A stretch of DNA of 64,000 nucleotides from Omphalotus guepiniiformis (GCA_028554645.1 JAQOOI010000072.1:62001-126000); one strand, 5' to 3'. Positions 35,854 through 49,096 are shown, numbered from the stretch's first letter. Program-made: numbers and translations. The notes: generated from the sequence alone by a model not told the origin.

Positions 35854-38800
35854 ATGCGACACGGTATGTAGTTGTGGCGTATGTGTTGATCCCAGGGGCT
35901 GATCATCTATCAGGTACACACCACCAAGATCTACAACAGTGGGTCGAACATGAGCACGCGCGCGCGGAGAAAGAGGCCTTAAAGGTCTTGGATGATCCAT
36001 TATTTGAAGACGAGGATGAAATAGACGTGTCCCCGACGAGCACGCTCACCACCAATAGCTCGACGAGCAGCACTGGTACAGTCTCGACTGATGAGCTGCC
36101 GCCGATGACATTCAAAGCTGGACAGAGGGAGGATTCTGATAATAGCGATTTTAGTAGCGAAGATGGACACGGTAGGCTTCACGAGAAAGTAAGTTTTGTT
36201 TTTCCCCGCCAATTCACCGGCGTGAATGCTGACTAAGTTTGATGGCAGCCTTTACCACCTCCACCGCTGTCGCGCTCTCCATCACTCACTGCTAGCCGCC
36301 AGCCGTCTGTTGTTTCTTTTGTCGGATACGGCTACCATCTTCCGACGCCGACGACCGGTTCCATACCAGGAAGTCCGCTCGTCGGGCAAGCGCCAAGTCT
36401 CTCGCTCCTTGATGATGAGGTGTCGGTCCCGTCCATTCTCTCGCCGTCAATCGGCCAAAGCGGCCCTGTGAGTCCCCGGCTCCCCTCGTCTCCCTCTGCC
36501 GTCCGCCGTTATGCCAGTGCCGGCAACCTCATCTCTGCTCAGAGAGTAAGTGGGACATCTCAAGGACTAGGTCATCAGCATAGTCTTAGCCATCCATTTC
36601 CTACTTGTTCTTCTCCTGGTTCCGCTTCAGGGTCACGGTCTGCTTCTGTCTCCGGTTCTACCGCACCAACACCTACTGTTTCTACCTCGGTCTGCACTCC
36701 GGCAACTCCATTGTCCGCTCGTTCTCGTTCTCGGGCCGGGTCTACAGTACTCGGTGCTCACGAGGGCGTGAGGAATGCGGTGTATATCGAGACTTTGGAT
36801 TCAAAAGAGGTTGAGAAGCGCTTACTCAAATGTCTTAATCCTACCTTCACATCTGCGGATGAACCTGCAGGAGAGCGGCCAGAAGACAGTGGGAGGCAGT
36901 CTCACTGGTCTCCTGCCTCTTCGATGGTCGACCTCCGATTCGTCCCTGCGAACCCAACGGACGGAGAAGATGATGTCAATTTCAGCTGGGGAATCCCGAA
37001 ACAGTTCAAGGATGCGCTGCGTGCGCCACCTCCTACGCCATCTACTCCGGCGATGTTGCCGCCGCCACAACCGTCTAGGGGAGGTACACCGAATCAACTC
37101 GTGACTTATGTACAGGAAAAGACTCCAGAAGCGACTCCGTCTACACCCAAGAAGGAGAAGAAGAGGAAGAGTTTACTACTTAGTGTAACTGGCAAGAGAA
37201 AGAGCAGTCTCACGACCGCGACAGCGACGGCCATTTCGCTTCCACCATTACCTTCGTCACCGGCAAGTCCAACTATGCCAATGACTCCGCCTATAGATGC
37301 CGTGGCGCCTGCTCCGCCTGCTCAAGATGGCGAGAAACGTATAGGTAAACGACAGCGATTAGCGTCGTTCATTGCGAGGATGGCGAACCCGAACTCGAAT
37401 AACCACTCGTCTCCTGTACTGCCCGATATGGCTTCGGCAACCAGCTCGGGGCTGCCAACGCCTTCGACATCTCTGTCGCCTTCCCCAATTCCCCCACCCT
37501 CTCCTTCTACTCCCTCCTCCCCGAAACAAGCAGCGAAACCCAAAACGTCAGCGCATAGACCTGCTCCGCTCAAACTTGCACCAGCTGGTTCGCCGCTATC
37601 TGGTATGTCAGTGACGGGATCCGTATCGTCTCCTGCACTGGTCTGGCCTGGTCAGGGAGAAGGGATAGAGCAAGAGCTCCTACAGACTCTTCCCCCTACA
37701 CCGGCGAGCATGAGCGCGTCTGCCTCAGCTTCAACGGCTGCCCTGACGTCTTCTTCGAGGTCTGCCTCCAACGCAAGGGGTACGGGTGAAGTAAGTTTGT
37801 ATTACGACGATGCGGACGACGGGAATGGTACAGAGACTGAAACGGAGACTGAAACGGAGGAACACTCGCTCTACGAGGATGAAGACGAGATGGACCCTCA
37901 TTTGTTGGCATTAGCGGCTGGCTTCGACGTTCCTTTCTCATCGAAGACACCGAGAGGGAGTTACGCGAGGATGTATGGTTTCCGTGAGCCGTTGTCGAAG
38001 AAGACGATGCACGGGTTAGAGTTTGGTCACACGACGCAGAGTTGGACACATTTGCCTAGTGTACCGAGAGGTTGTACACCTGAGGTCCCTTCGTGTATGA
38101 GTCCGAGAGCGAGTTCGGATGTTCATGCGGTTCAGGCAGAGGCACCGCTCGTCCCTCAACGTAAGACCTCATCGAGTTCGAATGCGCGGTTGGTAGATGC
38201 GGAGAAGGATGCGGAGGCTAGGCTAATGACTAAGGAGATGAGGGAATGGGAAGAATGGAAACCTCGAGGGACTCAATCTTTGATTGGCCCTGGGGACGTT
38301 CAGCCGCGTACGCCACGAGCGATTCGCGATCCTGGGACGCCGATGACGCCGTCGACGCCTAGAGCATCTGTACGAGGACCTACTGCCTCTGTGACAGCTC
38401 CCCTTCCTCAGTTTCAACCGCCTTCATCATTACCGGCTTTGAAAGCGATACCCTCTGAATCGTCTTTTGTGTCTTCGCCTCTTTCACCGCACATGTCGGA
38501 GTCACCTGGGTCAGGGAAGAAAGGAGCGAGGGGGAGGATGTCAGTTGTTACCGGTTTTGTGGCGAGATTTGGATTAGGTGGTGGGAGTGGGAACGATAGT
38601 CAAAGTCAGGCGTTGAATGTCTTCGCTGGTACCACCGCGATGAACAACAGAAACAACAAAAACGCCTCAATGCCGCTTGCTCTTGAACGAGTCAAGTCTA
38701 TCGGATCTGTTCGATCTGACTCTAGCAGTTTCGTCTCACCGGGTGCAGTAACAGAGTTGGGTTCTTCAGATCTTACTTCGCCACTTCCTCCTCCCCCTCC

Positions 38801-39442
38801 TATTTCGTCTTTTGTGCATGGAAGAGGTAGACAGAGAAGTGGGACGACAAGTACGACTTGGACTGCCACTTCTATCTCTACCACCGGAACCGGTACGACC
38901 TCTGGTTCTGCTTCTGCGTCTACATCGCCTACGAGTCCGACTGGTGCAGATTGGCCGTCGAGTCCCAAGTTGAAGTACAGGGGGAGTACGAAGAGCAAGA
39001 AGGGAAAGTCGTATGGGCTTAATCTGGGTTCTGGGATGCCGCAGATGCCTGAGTTGATGCCTGTGATGAATATGAAGGGGAAGGGAAAGAAGAAGTTGAT
39101 TGTTAGTGGTGTTGGGGTCGATGATGTTGGGGCGTATCAAGCGGTGAAGGGGTGGTGTGAGGTGAGTTTTTGGAATGCGAAGGTGTGGGTGTTGTCGTGC
39201 ATTTGCTGATTTTTTGTTGTGAGGCTTTCGGAGCTGTCCGTCAGATTACGAGGAAGGATAATGGGAATTTAGTGGTTGATTGGAAGAGTCGAAGTGTGGC
39301 TGATACAGTCAGTTCATCGTGTTTGGATGTCAGTGTGCTTATTGAGATTTACTTTTCTTTTGCGTTTTAGGTCTGCCGTGTACAAGCGACGGTGAATATT
39401 AAAGGAGCGGGGAGTGTAGCGTTGAGTTGGGTTCAGTCCTGA
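35854..39442 (+). CDS. 1117-aa Ser/Pro-rich disordered protein with C-terminal RRM-like segment
   Basis: Five exons (35854-35863, 35914-36188, 36249-39161, 39224-39307, 39371-39442) keep frame. The first holds only ten coding bases (ATG plus seven) before a GTATGT intron with a CTGAT branch site. This gives the start MRHGTHHQDLQQW and avoids the unlikely upstream frame. Most of the protein is Ser, Pro, Thr and Ala with many SP/TP sites, suggesting kinase regulation. There are acidic patches (EDEDEID, and a run of TETE repeats near residue 630) and basic stretches (KKEKKRKS, GKGKKKL). The last ~80 residues are different: KKLIVSGVG, then a helix through VKGWCEAFGAV, RQITRKDNGNLVVDW and a VCRVQATVNI end. 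This is the strand-helix-strand order of an RNA-recognition motif with degenerate RNP1. Family is not recognised. An RNA-linked regulatory role is inferred. Confidence 0.75.
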
Positions 39443-42400
39443 ATCAAGACTCCGGGATGATATGGGGTTATCCTGATTTTTTGCTACTCAGCCAAGTTAG
39501 TCAGTGGTCTCGCGCTTCCTTCCGCGATTTCTAGGGAAATGTCAAGAGGAACCAGTGTGGTTTTCTCTTTGTCGTCGTCGATTATGGACTTTGGACTTCA
39601 GACTCCCTCCCAAACATACACCCTGACTTTTTTGCGCACCTCGCACCTTCATCCCGTCGCATTTCCCGTTTTTTTTTCTTTCTTTGGCATTCTCTTCTGC
39701 TTTCTGAGCCATCTGCTTTTTCGCTTATTTAAACCTCCTCCTCCTCGTCTCCCTTAACCCGCGCATTATCGTTATTTGCTTTGCAAACGTCCTGATTCTC
39801 GCTCTCATCGTAACCGTCAAACTTATGTTTCTTCTCGTCTTTTTTTTTGCGTTGTGCTATAGTTTTTTGCTGCCGATTCTGCTTCTGCTCGTCGTTTCCC
39901 GCTTTGTTTTTATTTCTATCTTTCTCTGCACAAAACGTTTTCTTGGGCATTTGCTTTTCGCTATTAGCTCAGGTTTCACTAAAACCTGGGATTAGGTTTA
40001 CTAATCTGGGTGGTCTGGGTAAGTTGTTTTTCCGGGGTCGTGTTGTTTTGTTTGTGGCTAACATTTCCTGCTGTAACAGAAAACAGAAATAGGCCCTCAG
40101 TCGATCGGTCAAGCTGTCTGCCAATCCACCAGCCACCCAGAACGTAACCGATCCCGCTCGACGTTGTCAACCAACTATAAAAGCCGTTCAGACGGCACCG
40201 ACACGGGAGCTTCACACGGATTTTATTAACACAAGGATCTCACAACTATACCGTATGGATATTGGATGGTTTTTCGGACATTCGGAATGGGAAATGGGAT
40301 GGTCTTTCAATCTCAATGGATTTTCAATGTCGAGTTTGCCCGATTATAATTTCACATTCCCTCTTCCATCACTCCTCCCTCTTCCTCCCGTTCTTTCCCC
40401 AACTTCCCAGTTTTTGTAACACACGACGCGCATTCGCCACTCGCTATTTCTGTCTAGTATGGGTACCGGCAACCTCGCGGAAATCCATCCTACTACGGTC
40501 TACCTCCCCCAACGGAGGATTCCTTTCCCCGCATTTGTTTTGGTCCCCCCGCCCTATCGCCTCTGTTCCCGGTCCCTTTTTCGTTTAAGCGTTTCGAGAA
40601 GAAGAGACGTGGAGAAAGGGCATCGGGATAAGGGGCTGTTGGGTGGCAGCTTGCTTGGCTTCCTTTCTTAAATGGAGAATGCCAGCTGCCAGCGTGCGAT
40701 CTTCGTCTTATTTTGGGCGTGAAAGGACGGATGCAATATTTGGACATACTGGATGGAACTTGTACCCCCTGCCCCGCCTCTACCACACATGCCTTGATGT
40801 CCGCAACGCTGGATGTATGCACGTTAGTATTGACGTGCGGCTTCTAGTGTGTTGTGTGGATGTTCACATGTATGTCTCATGTGAACACCATTGCAGCCTT
40901 CAGCGTTCGACAGTACTCTCCTTTCGAGGCGCGTCCTTTCATCATCACCATTTATTTCTCTACTCGCTCAGCTCCTCTTGGATTGGGGTTGACGTGGACT
41001 TTGTGGACACCTCCGTTCGTCATAATTCACTCATTCATCTATCTCTCTTTCATCAAAGTATGCTCTATGTTGGACTTCTAATACTCTACATTGTAGAATT
41101 AACATGTCACTCGTTTATGCGTTTATCTGGGCTTCCACACTCCTTTTCTGTTCTTTTTCCTTTTCTCCCTCGGTCTGGTGTTTCTGGCTGTATTTGAACT
41201 GTCTCATAGTGTATCGATGGTTACTTGTCATTCCTTTGTTCTGATTTCGGTTACATTCCTCGTCATCCCCTGTCCATCCTTCTCATGTGTTACATCCCTT
41301 CCTCTTCTTACTCCTGGTCCTTGGTTCTACTTCGTGTGCTCTCGTTGTCCCCACGAAAAGCACGAGACGAGTATATAATGCAGATATATATACCTGTCCC
41401 CGCGTCCCCCCCCCTTTCTTTTATTCTTCAATGCTACATAGATCTCTCGCTTGCATATCTCGTTTACTTTTTTCGCATTCTGTCAATGTACACTAACTCA
41501 TTACTTACCTCTCCTTCTTGCCCTATACATACGTACTTACTGACCCTCTACTGTTTGGCCTCGCCCCCCATTCGTTCTCATTCTTAGATCAAGTACTTAT
41601 TACTATTACTTTATACACTTAGTCGGTTGGCGGTTGAGTCATGTGTTAGTAGCTTCAGAGATTATATATACACGTATCTGGGTATTATCTGGCTTGAAAA
41701 ATGAAGTTTTTGGAATGCAATGAAATTTAGAGGAATTAGAATCAGAGGAAATTAAGTTGATTCCACCAATTATTGATGTTGATGTTGTTTATGTGAGTGG
41801 TGAGTGTGGCGCCGGAGAATCCACGCCGTTTGTCAATGTTGGATGCGTACCATGATCATCATACGACTCGGAATTACATGTTTCACCTTGTTTCAACCTT
41901 GTTTCACTCGCAGAAACTCTTGTCCCTGTAGGAGTTCTGTGCAGAATCTGTGGATCTCGTAGCACATGCTGCATGATGTGTACAGAACCGAGATCCCTTT
42001 GGAGGGTCCTGGGTATCGTTTGACCTGCTCGCCTGTGATGCGCGGATCTGTCCCTGGTATTGGTGAAACCCCGGTATTTATAGAACTGGACGGGAACTGG
42101 AAGCCGCAAGAGCTTCGTGAAGCTGAAGCTCTGGTTGATTTCCGATTGTCGTTCGGTGAGTTCTTCTGAATTTGTTCTTATCCTTCGAGTCGAGTTCTGA
42201 CCAGTACCAGTGAACTACTTGCGTAGGACCTGTGCGGGACCGGCGGATTTGACTTTAGTTAGTAGTTTGGATATAATTAAGTTTAGGGTCAACGATTTCA
42301 TCAGGCTCGGGAACAAGATACGCAAGGGTTACTTTCGTTTCGTATCGAAGCTATTCGAGCCTATTCGAGCGCGGTACCGGCTTTCTATCCAAGTATTTTA

Positions 42401-45400
42401 CATCTGGGGATCGCTTTTGCTGGATTTTTACTCGAGATTTCTGAACGTTTCCGCGTCAACTAACCCAACAACGAAGGACCATCGACCAAGAACAGGAGTG
42501 TCGCCCCCCAGCCCCTCCTTCCAGCTGCGTTATATCCAGCTGCGTTATATCCTGTTATTTAGTTCCACTCACGACATATCCTTTGAGGTTACCTTTTCCA
42601 TATTGCCAAAGCCCTTAACGAAATCTTCATCACAGGGTTCCAACTTCGAAGAATGCATACAGTATGGAGCCGTCCAAAACCCTCCAATCCAAAACCAATC
42701 CAAAACCCCCTCAAACTGTTCGCGGGAGCCTTCTTTTTACTCCTCCTGCAGATGATCCTAGATGATCCTGTTTCTACGGAACGGCTATATGGCTCTTGCG
42801 ATTGGACGGATGTACTCTTTTCTTATGTATTGCGTGGTACTTGCTGGTACTTGTATGCATGCGCAAGTTGCAGACCCCATGAGAGATCAGAAGTTGATCT
42901 TGTATTGATGACTTTGTGGTGGTGATGACATTCCGAAGGCGTCTCATCATATTCGCTTTCTTTCCCCAACTTTCGTCATTTTCGTGGCTTCAAGCTTCAA
43001 GACTTGTGCGCATGTCGGACCCTCTACATACAATACATAGTACCGTAAGCAGGCGAATTTCATCTTGATGATTGAAGTGGTACTGACGTTGACCCACTTC
43101 AGCGGCGTTGATCTGTCACCCTTCAGGTTATTTCTGTGTGTGTTTTTGTTGAACATACATAAGAGAAATACCTAGCAAGACATCATATCATGTTTATGTT
43201 ATGTTACTTGTGAGTGTTCCGAAGGAATCGTGCGTCAACTTCTCACTTTTTCTGTAATCTTACGGTTACATCTAGGCAATCTATCTTTTCTGGGTTTTGG
43301 ATATGAAGTGTACGTACGTACAGATCTTTTTCAACATATACACATATGATATACATGTGTTTTCATGCACATCAAAGTCATTTCGGAGAGGTTGATCTTA
43401 CCGTTCATGCCACACAGAAGCCAATTAATCTTGAAATTTCTTCAAGTCCCGTGCTCGGTCCCTCGTCTTCAAATCATTCGACGGCGCTTGGGCAAAGCCG
43501 GGACTGGTATACTTCTTGTCATACATTAAGTAGCATCTCTCGGAGTCATTAATCAACTTTACGGCCCATACAAAGCTCCCGTCGCGCGCCCACAGGCGCA
43601 TTCTCCCCTCAGAGCCAAGGCTAATAGGTGGTGTCAATCCCTGCGCTCAACTACTACAGCCTTGAAGGGCCTCTTGCATTTCGCAATTGACAAGTCCGAG
43701 CTATGAGCCAGGGTCGTGGACCGTTAGGCATCGTCCATCGTTCATTGCGACGTCGAGAAGAAGATGCGGCGGGGGTCGCAAAGTCTAGGCGTCTAGCCTC
43801 ACCTAGACAAAATTTCATAGAACGTGCTTAGTACGTATCATACGCTACGGCGCTAAACCAACTACTTATCTGGGAGATATATTATTTATATAGGGCACGC
43901 AAGGGTCAAAATTTCATCCTGCTTCATCTCCGGAATGAACTTTTTGTAGTTTTCTATTTTATATGAATTCGCCGCATGCTCTTCATACAAGTTTACCCCC
44001 TTGTACTCAGCTCATGGTCACTGAGTACTGAGCTCCGGATGGGTTTTTTGTGACTCCCAGCAAGTTCGCAAGTCAACTTCTGAAGACCTTCTTCGCTTGC
44101 ATTCCGAATCCCTACTATCACGGATTAAGGCCTCGTGTTTACCTCGTTATTTCTGACTGTCTTGGCTTCTGCATAAGTAAACTCGTTAGGTGGGTTGCTG
44201 TGCAATAAACCGAACTCTGATTGTTTAAGTCCATCTAACATCGCCGTATACTTACAGGTTGGCTATGTATGTGTACACACTTCTGCCGGTAACATCGCCT
44301 TGTATATCAGCACCGTTGGGTTCAAGTGACAAGTTTGTATGTGTACCATACTACCCCGAGCTTGCGCCCAGCAATCCGAGGGCATTCTTCGCGAGAATTG
44401 GATTCTCTCGAGTCTCCGACTCATGGGCCCAGTCAGGCCCAGTCCTCCCGAAGTTCTTGTGCTTGTAAGTACCGGTGAAGTTCAAGAAATGCGCATGCCG
44501 ATATGATGTCATTTGCTTCTCAAGTGCATCTCCCAGGGTAAATTTGCAGTACTGTACTCCGTACTCCGTACTGCCTCGTGCTTTACCCGTCGACGCCGAC
44601 CCCGTTCTGACCAAATCTGGAGGATGCTACATGCTCCCTTTTGATTTGTGTCATGCGGCCTCTAGGCTCCGAGAAGTACTAATGAGCGGTGAGTTGTTGT
44701 TTTGCTTAGTACTTATTGTAAGCCTCTCTTTAAAAAGTTATTCATTATTTTCATAGCTGAAACGGAATTGGAATTTTGGGACCCGCCGAATGCGTTAGGT
44801 ACATGCGTACAGTGGCACACAGTACTCTCTATGCAGCGTTTCGATTTCCGATTTATTAAAGGAATTGCAAGAAGGAATACAGGTGGGTTGGAGGCGTGGT
44901 TGATTTCATTCAGCTGATACTAATAGATGGCGATAAGTACATCGATATCTGGATATAATGCTCCTCGGACCTCAGGCCTCGAGCCTGAGCTCAGCTGCCA
45001 ACGAGTCGCGACGGGCTGCGACAGGCTGCGACGGGTCGTGTGCAAGAAGTGCGAATCCTGGGGTCATGCCTTTAGCATTGACATTGACAGGGACCTCTGC
45101 CTTTCAGCAATCAGTTCGTCACGTCAGAGACAAACACTTGAAAATCTAAAATCCTGTTGAAGGTCCGAATACTTTACAACAATTCCGAAAATCAAAAGAA
45201 CTTGCTTTGACTTTTTATATTCCAGTTTTGGTTACGGGTCACGGAACTCGGTATTCCCTGGGCGCATGGTACGAGATGATACGGTACGGTAGTACGTGAT
45301 TCTTCTGCGGTTCTTCTGTACATGGCGTACGTACTTACGTATGGAGTAATACGGTCTTCGCCTTCGTCTTCGTCTTCTGTGCCTCAACGATCTGCGCTGA

Positions 45401-46580
45401 CTTCTTCTGCCTATCTCTTCGACCCTCACTGGCAGGTCCTTCTTTGCGTCGCAACCCTGTTTCACCCCCAATTATGTCTGCGTTTAGACAACGTCCTGGA
45501 TCATAGGACTAAGAAACGAATGTTCCTGGCACTTGCCTCGCCCGGCGTCGACCCTCGATAGCCCTCGATGCGAAATGAGAACGTGAATGAGGCAGCGTGT
45601 TCCGAATCCCGATGTCAAAAAACTGATATGTACATTGCATTGATTCCTAATTCCTGTGGACTCTGGAGGGTCCAGACTCCAGGCTTGAATGTACAGGGGT
45701 TTGATAGACACGAGTACGGCCTAGATGGTGTCAGATATGTACATATTGACAGAGATGCAGTGGTCCAAGTAGGCACACCTAGTGCCAATAACCAAATATC
45801 GAGTTATCGAGTTGAATCTATGTACGAAGGAATTTATTGTAATATGTCCCTTTTCTAGATCCTCCCTTCCAACTTTATCTTGTCGTTGAAGGTAAGTATA
45901 GACTCGTGGCCAGTCAGATCATAGATGTACTTATCTTTTCAGTTCTGTGTCTGTACTTATCCTCGCTGGAGCAATACTTATGAACGTACCAAAATCTTGA
46001 TTCTGTGAACGTTCGAACAACAAGCAGGCACGAGAATATAGTCTGGCAACCTTCAAAGAGAAGTCCGAAATTTTCGAGTCAATGGGCCCTGCGAAGGAAT
46101 CTTGGTATCATCTCGCTTCATAAATCTTGAACATAACGGGCTTTTGAAGGATATATATACGCCAGTAGCATGGTGACCAGCCTGAAGCATTGTCAGAGGT
46201 AAGCTAGAAGTTTTTCGGCCCTTACATGCCGGAAAGTCTTTGGCCTGTGTTCATGACAAGAGCAAACATAACATTCCTTGACCAAGGAACATTCAACAGA
46301 TCAAATTCTAGATCTTGTCAACTTCGAATTCATTGTTTCCTCCAGTGCTATTCAAAGAGCGATTGAAACGAGGTTATATAGTAAGTTGCGTTTTAGTACA
46401 CTACAAACTACATCTATAAAACTGATCTGGTGAAAGGAATGAAAGCCAATATCGGATGAAAAACATATATGTATGAAAGGGAAAGTCATAGGTTTCATAG
46501 CTATAGGGGGAAAAGGCGCATATAGGTCATGACCATCAGCATACAAAAAGACGTTCAACGTTTAGATCTTGTCCTCCTGG
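39443..46580. other. 7-kb stretch without a supported gene
   Basis: The first 2.1 kb (39540-41600) is strikingly pyrimidine-rich on the + strand, with open frames that are by-products of the T/C bias. From 42.2 to 42.8 kb a 181-aa + strand frame (42210-42755) is open but has no domain signature and is interrupted by short tandem duplications. A 14-bp palindrome TGTACGTACGTACA lies at 43309-43322. Frames near 44.3-45.9 kb are short and unconvincing. Long untranslated or regulatory RNA is possible; nothing is shown. Confidence 0.5.
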
Positions 46581-47483
46581 TCACAACATCTCGGTTGGAT
46601 AGGGTCTCAACATCGTAGTTACCGGAACACCAAAAGGTAGAGGCTGAAACTGCTTTTGAGGCAGTTCAATGTAATCCATCGTCGGTTGTGGCACGAGAGG
46701 GTGTGCACCGTGTGCGTGAGCTCCAATGCTCAGTTCAGAGGCCTCCACCGACGAAAGCGTATACCCAGTACCAGCATCCGATGGGCCTGCCATGTCGGCG
46801 TCTCCTTCTTCTGCCTCCATTTCTGTCCCGCCGTCGCGCTCAAACATAGGCGTATCCTCCCTATCCGTGACAATCATCTCCGCATTCTTCAAACCCTGCT
46901 CAACCATCTTCTCATACCAAGCAACACGAGACTCCCTCTCCACCAACATCCTATCGTAATGTTCGTCAAAGACCTGACCCTTCTTCGCATTTAATATTTC
47001 TTCGTATTCTGCGATCATTTCAGGTGTTGCGATGGCACCTGGCATGAGGAGACGTCGAGTGGTTCCGTGCTGAGTCCAGCCTTGAATGAGGGGTCGATTA
47101 AAATCGAATACATTGGGAGTTGGAGACCTCTTGGTGATACGAGGTCGAGGTGTAGATGACGATGGGGATGGGATAGTCGCATTTGCGTCTGAGTTCGCGT
47201 TCGCGTTAGGGGGGAAAACCAAATCGATGTAATCACCCGCATTCGATGGGAGTGGAGGCATGAGCACAACGACTTTCCTAGCCACGCGCTTTTTAGGCGA
47301 TTGGTTCGGGTTCGCTCGAACTCGAGGATTAGGATTGGAGAGCGAACTACGACCAGCGCGAGCGGGAGGCGGCACTGCTGCTGATTTTCGTGAGCTGGTC
47401 CTCGGTGATCCTCTAAGGAGGACATCAGCCAGTTTGAGTGGCCGCATACCAGCAGCTCTGGCTTGTGCACGAGTTTGAACCAT
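46581..47483 (-). CDS. Orphan 300-aa protein with basic N-terminus and acidic C-terminal half
   Basis: A single uninterrupted minus-strand frame from MVQTRAQARA at 47483. An upstream ATG at 47672 is ignored because its extension (residues rich in Phe and Pro) looks like untranslated leader. The first ~90 residues are Arg/Pro/Ser-rich and basic, with KKRVARK as a possible nuclear localisation signal. A central block (DFNRPLIQGWTQHG, then a helix through MIAEYEEILNAKKGQVFDEH) looks structured, and the following ~50 residues include an acidic stretch (EMEAEEGDADM). I recognise no family. Length, codon use and composition support a real gene, probably a fungus-specific nuclear protein. Confidence 0.65.
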   Translation of the reverse strand: MVQTRAQARAAGMRPLKLADVLLRGSPRTSSRKSAAVPPPARAGRSSLSNPNPRVRANPNQSPKKRVARKVVVLMPPLPSNAGDYIDLVFPPNANANSDANATIPSPSSSTPRPRITKRSPTPNVFDFNRPLIQGWTQHGTTRRLLMPGAIATPEMIAEYEEILNAKKGQVFDEHYDRMLVERESRVAWYEKMVEQGLKNAEMIVTDREDTPMFERDGGTEMEAEEGDADMAGPSDAGTGYTLSSVEASELSIGAHAHGAHPLVPQPTMDYIELPQKQFQPLPFGVPVTTMLRPYPTEML

Positions 47484-49096
47484 AATGCAAGATTTAAACA
47501 GTGGGGGGAACGTTATTTGTGGGGGTGGGTACGTTGCGGAAAGTGCGGGCGGGAAGGGCAGGCTGAATTGGGGGGGTAACTTGTTGTGGGTTGGACAGAA
47601 CTGTCCGCCCTTTAATTCTTTCATTCCCCTTTGCTTTGACGAGTCAATGCTATTGACGGTGGAGGGTTTCACTTGCCGCTTTGCCCGACCCTCAGCGCTC
47701 GAACCCTCAAAAGACCTTTGTGCGGGCGATTAGTGGTTCTCGTGCTTTGTTAGGTGCTTTGACCCATTCACTCCAGGAGATGACAGACGAAAGGGATTCA
47801 TCCAATCGTAACAATCGCACCGTCAGATGCGTTTTTCTGTGACTTGTATTGAACGCCCGTTTGTCCGGATCCCGATGCGAGCGATGACTAGGACTAGTGA
47901 CTCGTTGTCCGAACCTTTGCCTGCTGCTAGCTGCGAGTGTCCAATTTCTACGACAAACGACGAAGTCCCGTTCTGAACAAAGATTGCTTTGGCCCTACTA
48001 TAATAATAATCATGATTCGTGCGCACAACATAGAAGGTTCAGTCAAGGTCAAAGCTCTTTGTGTTGGCCCACCCAGGGCTCAGGCGCTTGTTCTATTTCA
48101 CCTCCACTTGTCTCCGTACGGGGAGGTTGAAGCAGCATATACACTCCACTTGTCTGTCGCCTAGTATTCGTATTTTGCACGAAGGTGGCATTCGGGCCGG
48201 GCACCCGTAAAGAGCCACTACCCTCGCTTTGACATCGGGCAGGAGACTGAAAGAGCCCAAAAAGCTACGGCACCGCATCTGGCCTTTCTCTGTTCTCGGG
48301 GCCAGTTCTAGGGGCCAGCAGCCAGCTGTGCCTTTTCTGGCACGTATAGCCAGATGCTTGGCCCCTTGGTGCCTTGATATACTGTATGTATATGTGTATG
48401 TATTGGAAACCTATGTAAAGAAAAAGCTGATGTTCGGTTGCAGTCGAAAATATCAAGGGGTCTGAAGTTTTGCAACATATGTATATGTTGACGTTGAATT
48501 GAATGAAAACTTCTAATGGGGTGAAGAGGGGGGCGACCTTCTAGACCTTCTGTTCTCCTTAATTAAAGAAGTTCTATGTTTAACCCCCCAAAGAACAAGA
48601 GGCACTACTTTTGTCACGAAGTTCCCGGAGCCGTCGTTGGAAACCTTGACAGTGATGTTTTCTTGAAGTGTCGGAATCAGTTGTACTGTACATAGGACCC
48701 GTTAGTTGACAGTCGATACATGAGGCCAAACCCAGGGCAAACCATGCTGAAATATCAATGTACGAATTCCCCCTCGAACCCTACAAGGGCCGAGAATGAT
48801 ATTATTCGTCAAACGAGTGTGGTATCTAGTCTGGGAGATGTGATATAATGCAATATTGAGTAGTTGGGTAGAGGTCGTTGCTACCTTTTGAGCTATATAA
48901 TAAATATATGAAAATTGTCCCATGCTTTTGTAACGATCAAGAATGAAGAATGAAAGCAGCACAAAAAAACCAAACCGAAATGCGTATAAATACAGACCAA
49001 CGAAAAGCCAAGCCAAGCACGGTAAAGAGATACCATGACACCCCAAAACCAAACAGAAACCCCCGACTATATGCAAGAAAATTTCGTTCGCGAGGT
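47484..49096. other. Intergenic region without recognisable gene
   Basis: This contains the promoter side of the orphan gene and the 3' side of the bestrophin gene. Frames are short and without signatures. A GGCCAGCAGCCAGC-type repeat lies near 48309-48326. Nothing else was seen. Confidence 0.45.

Noticed and set aside
42210..42755. 181-aa + strand open frame
   Set aside because: It is built partly from short tandem duplications. No domain, and no homologue recognised.
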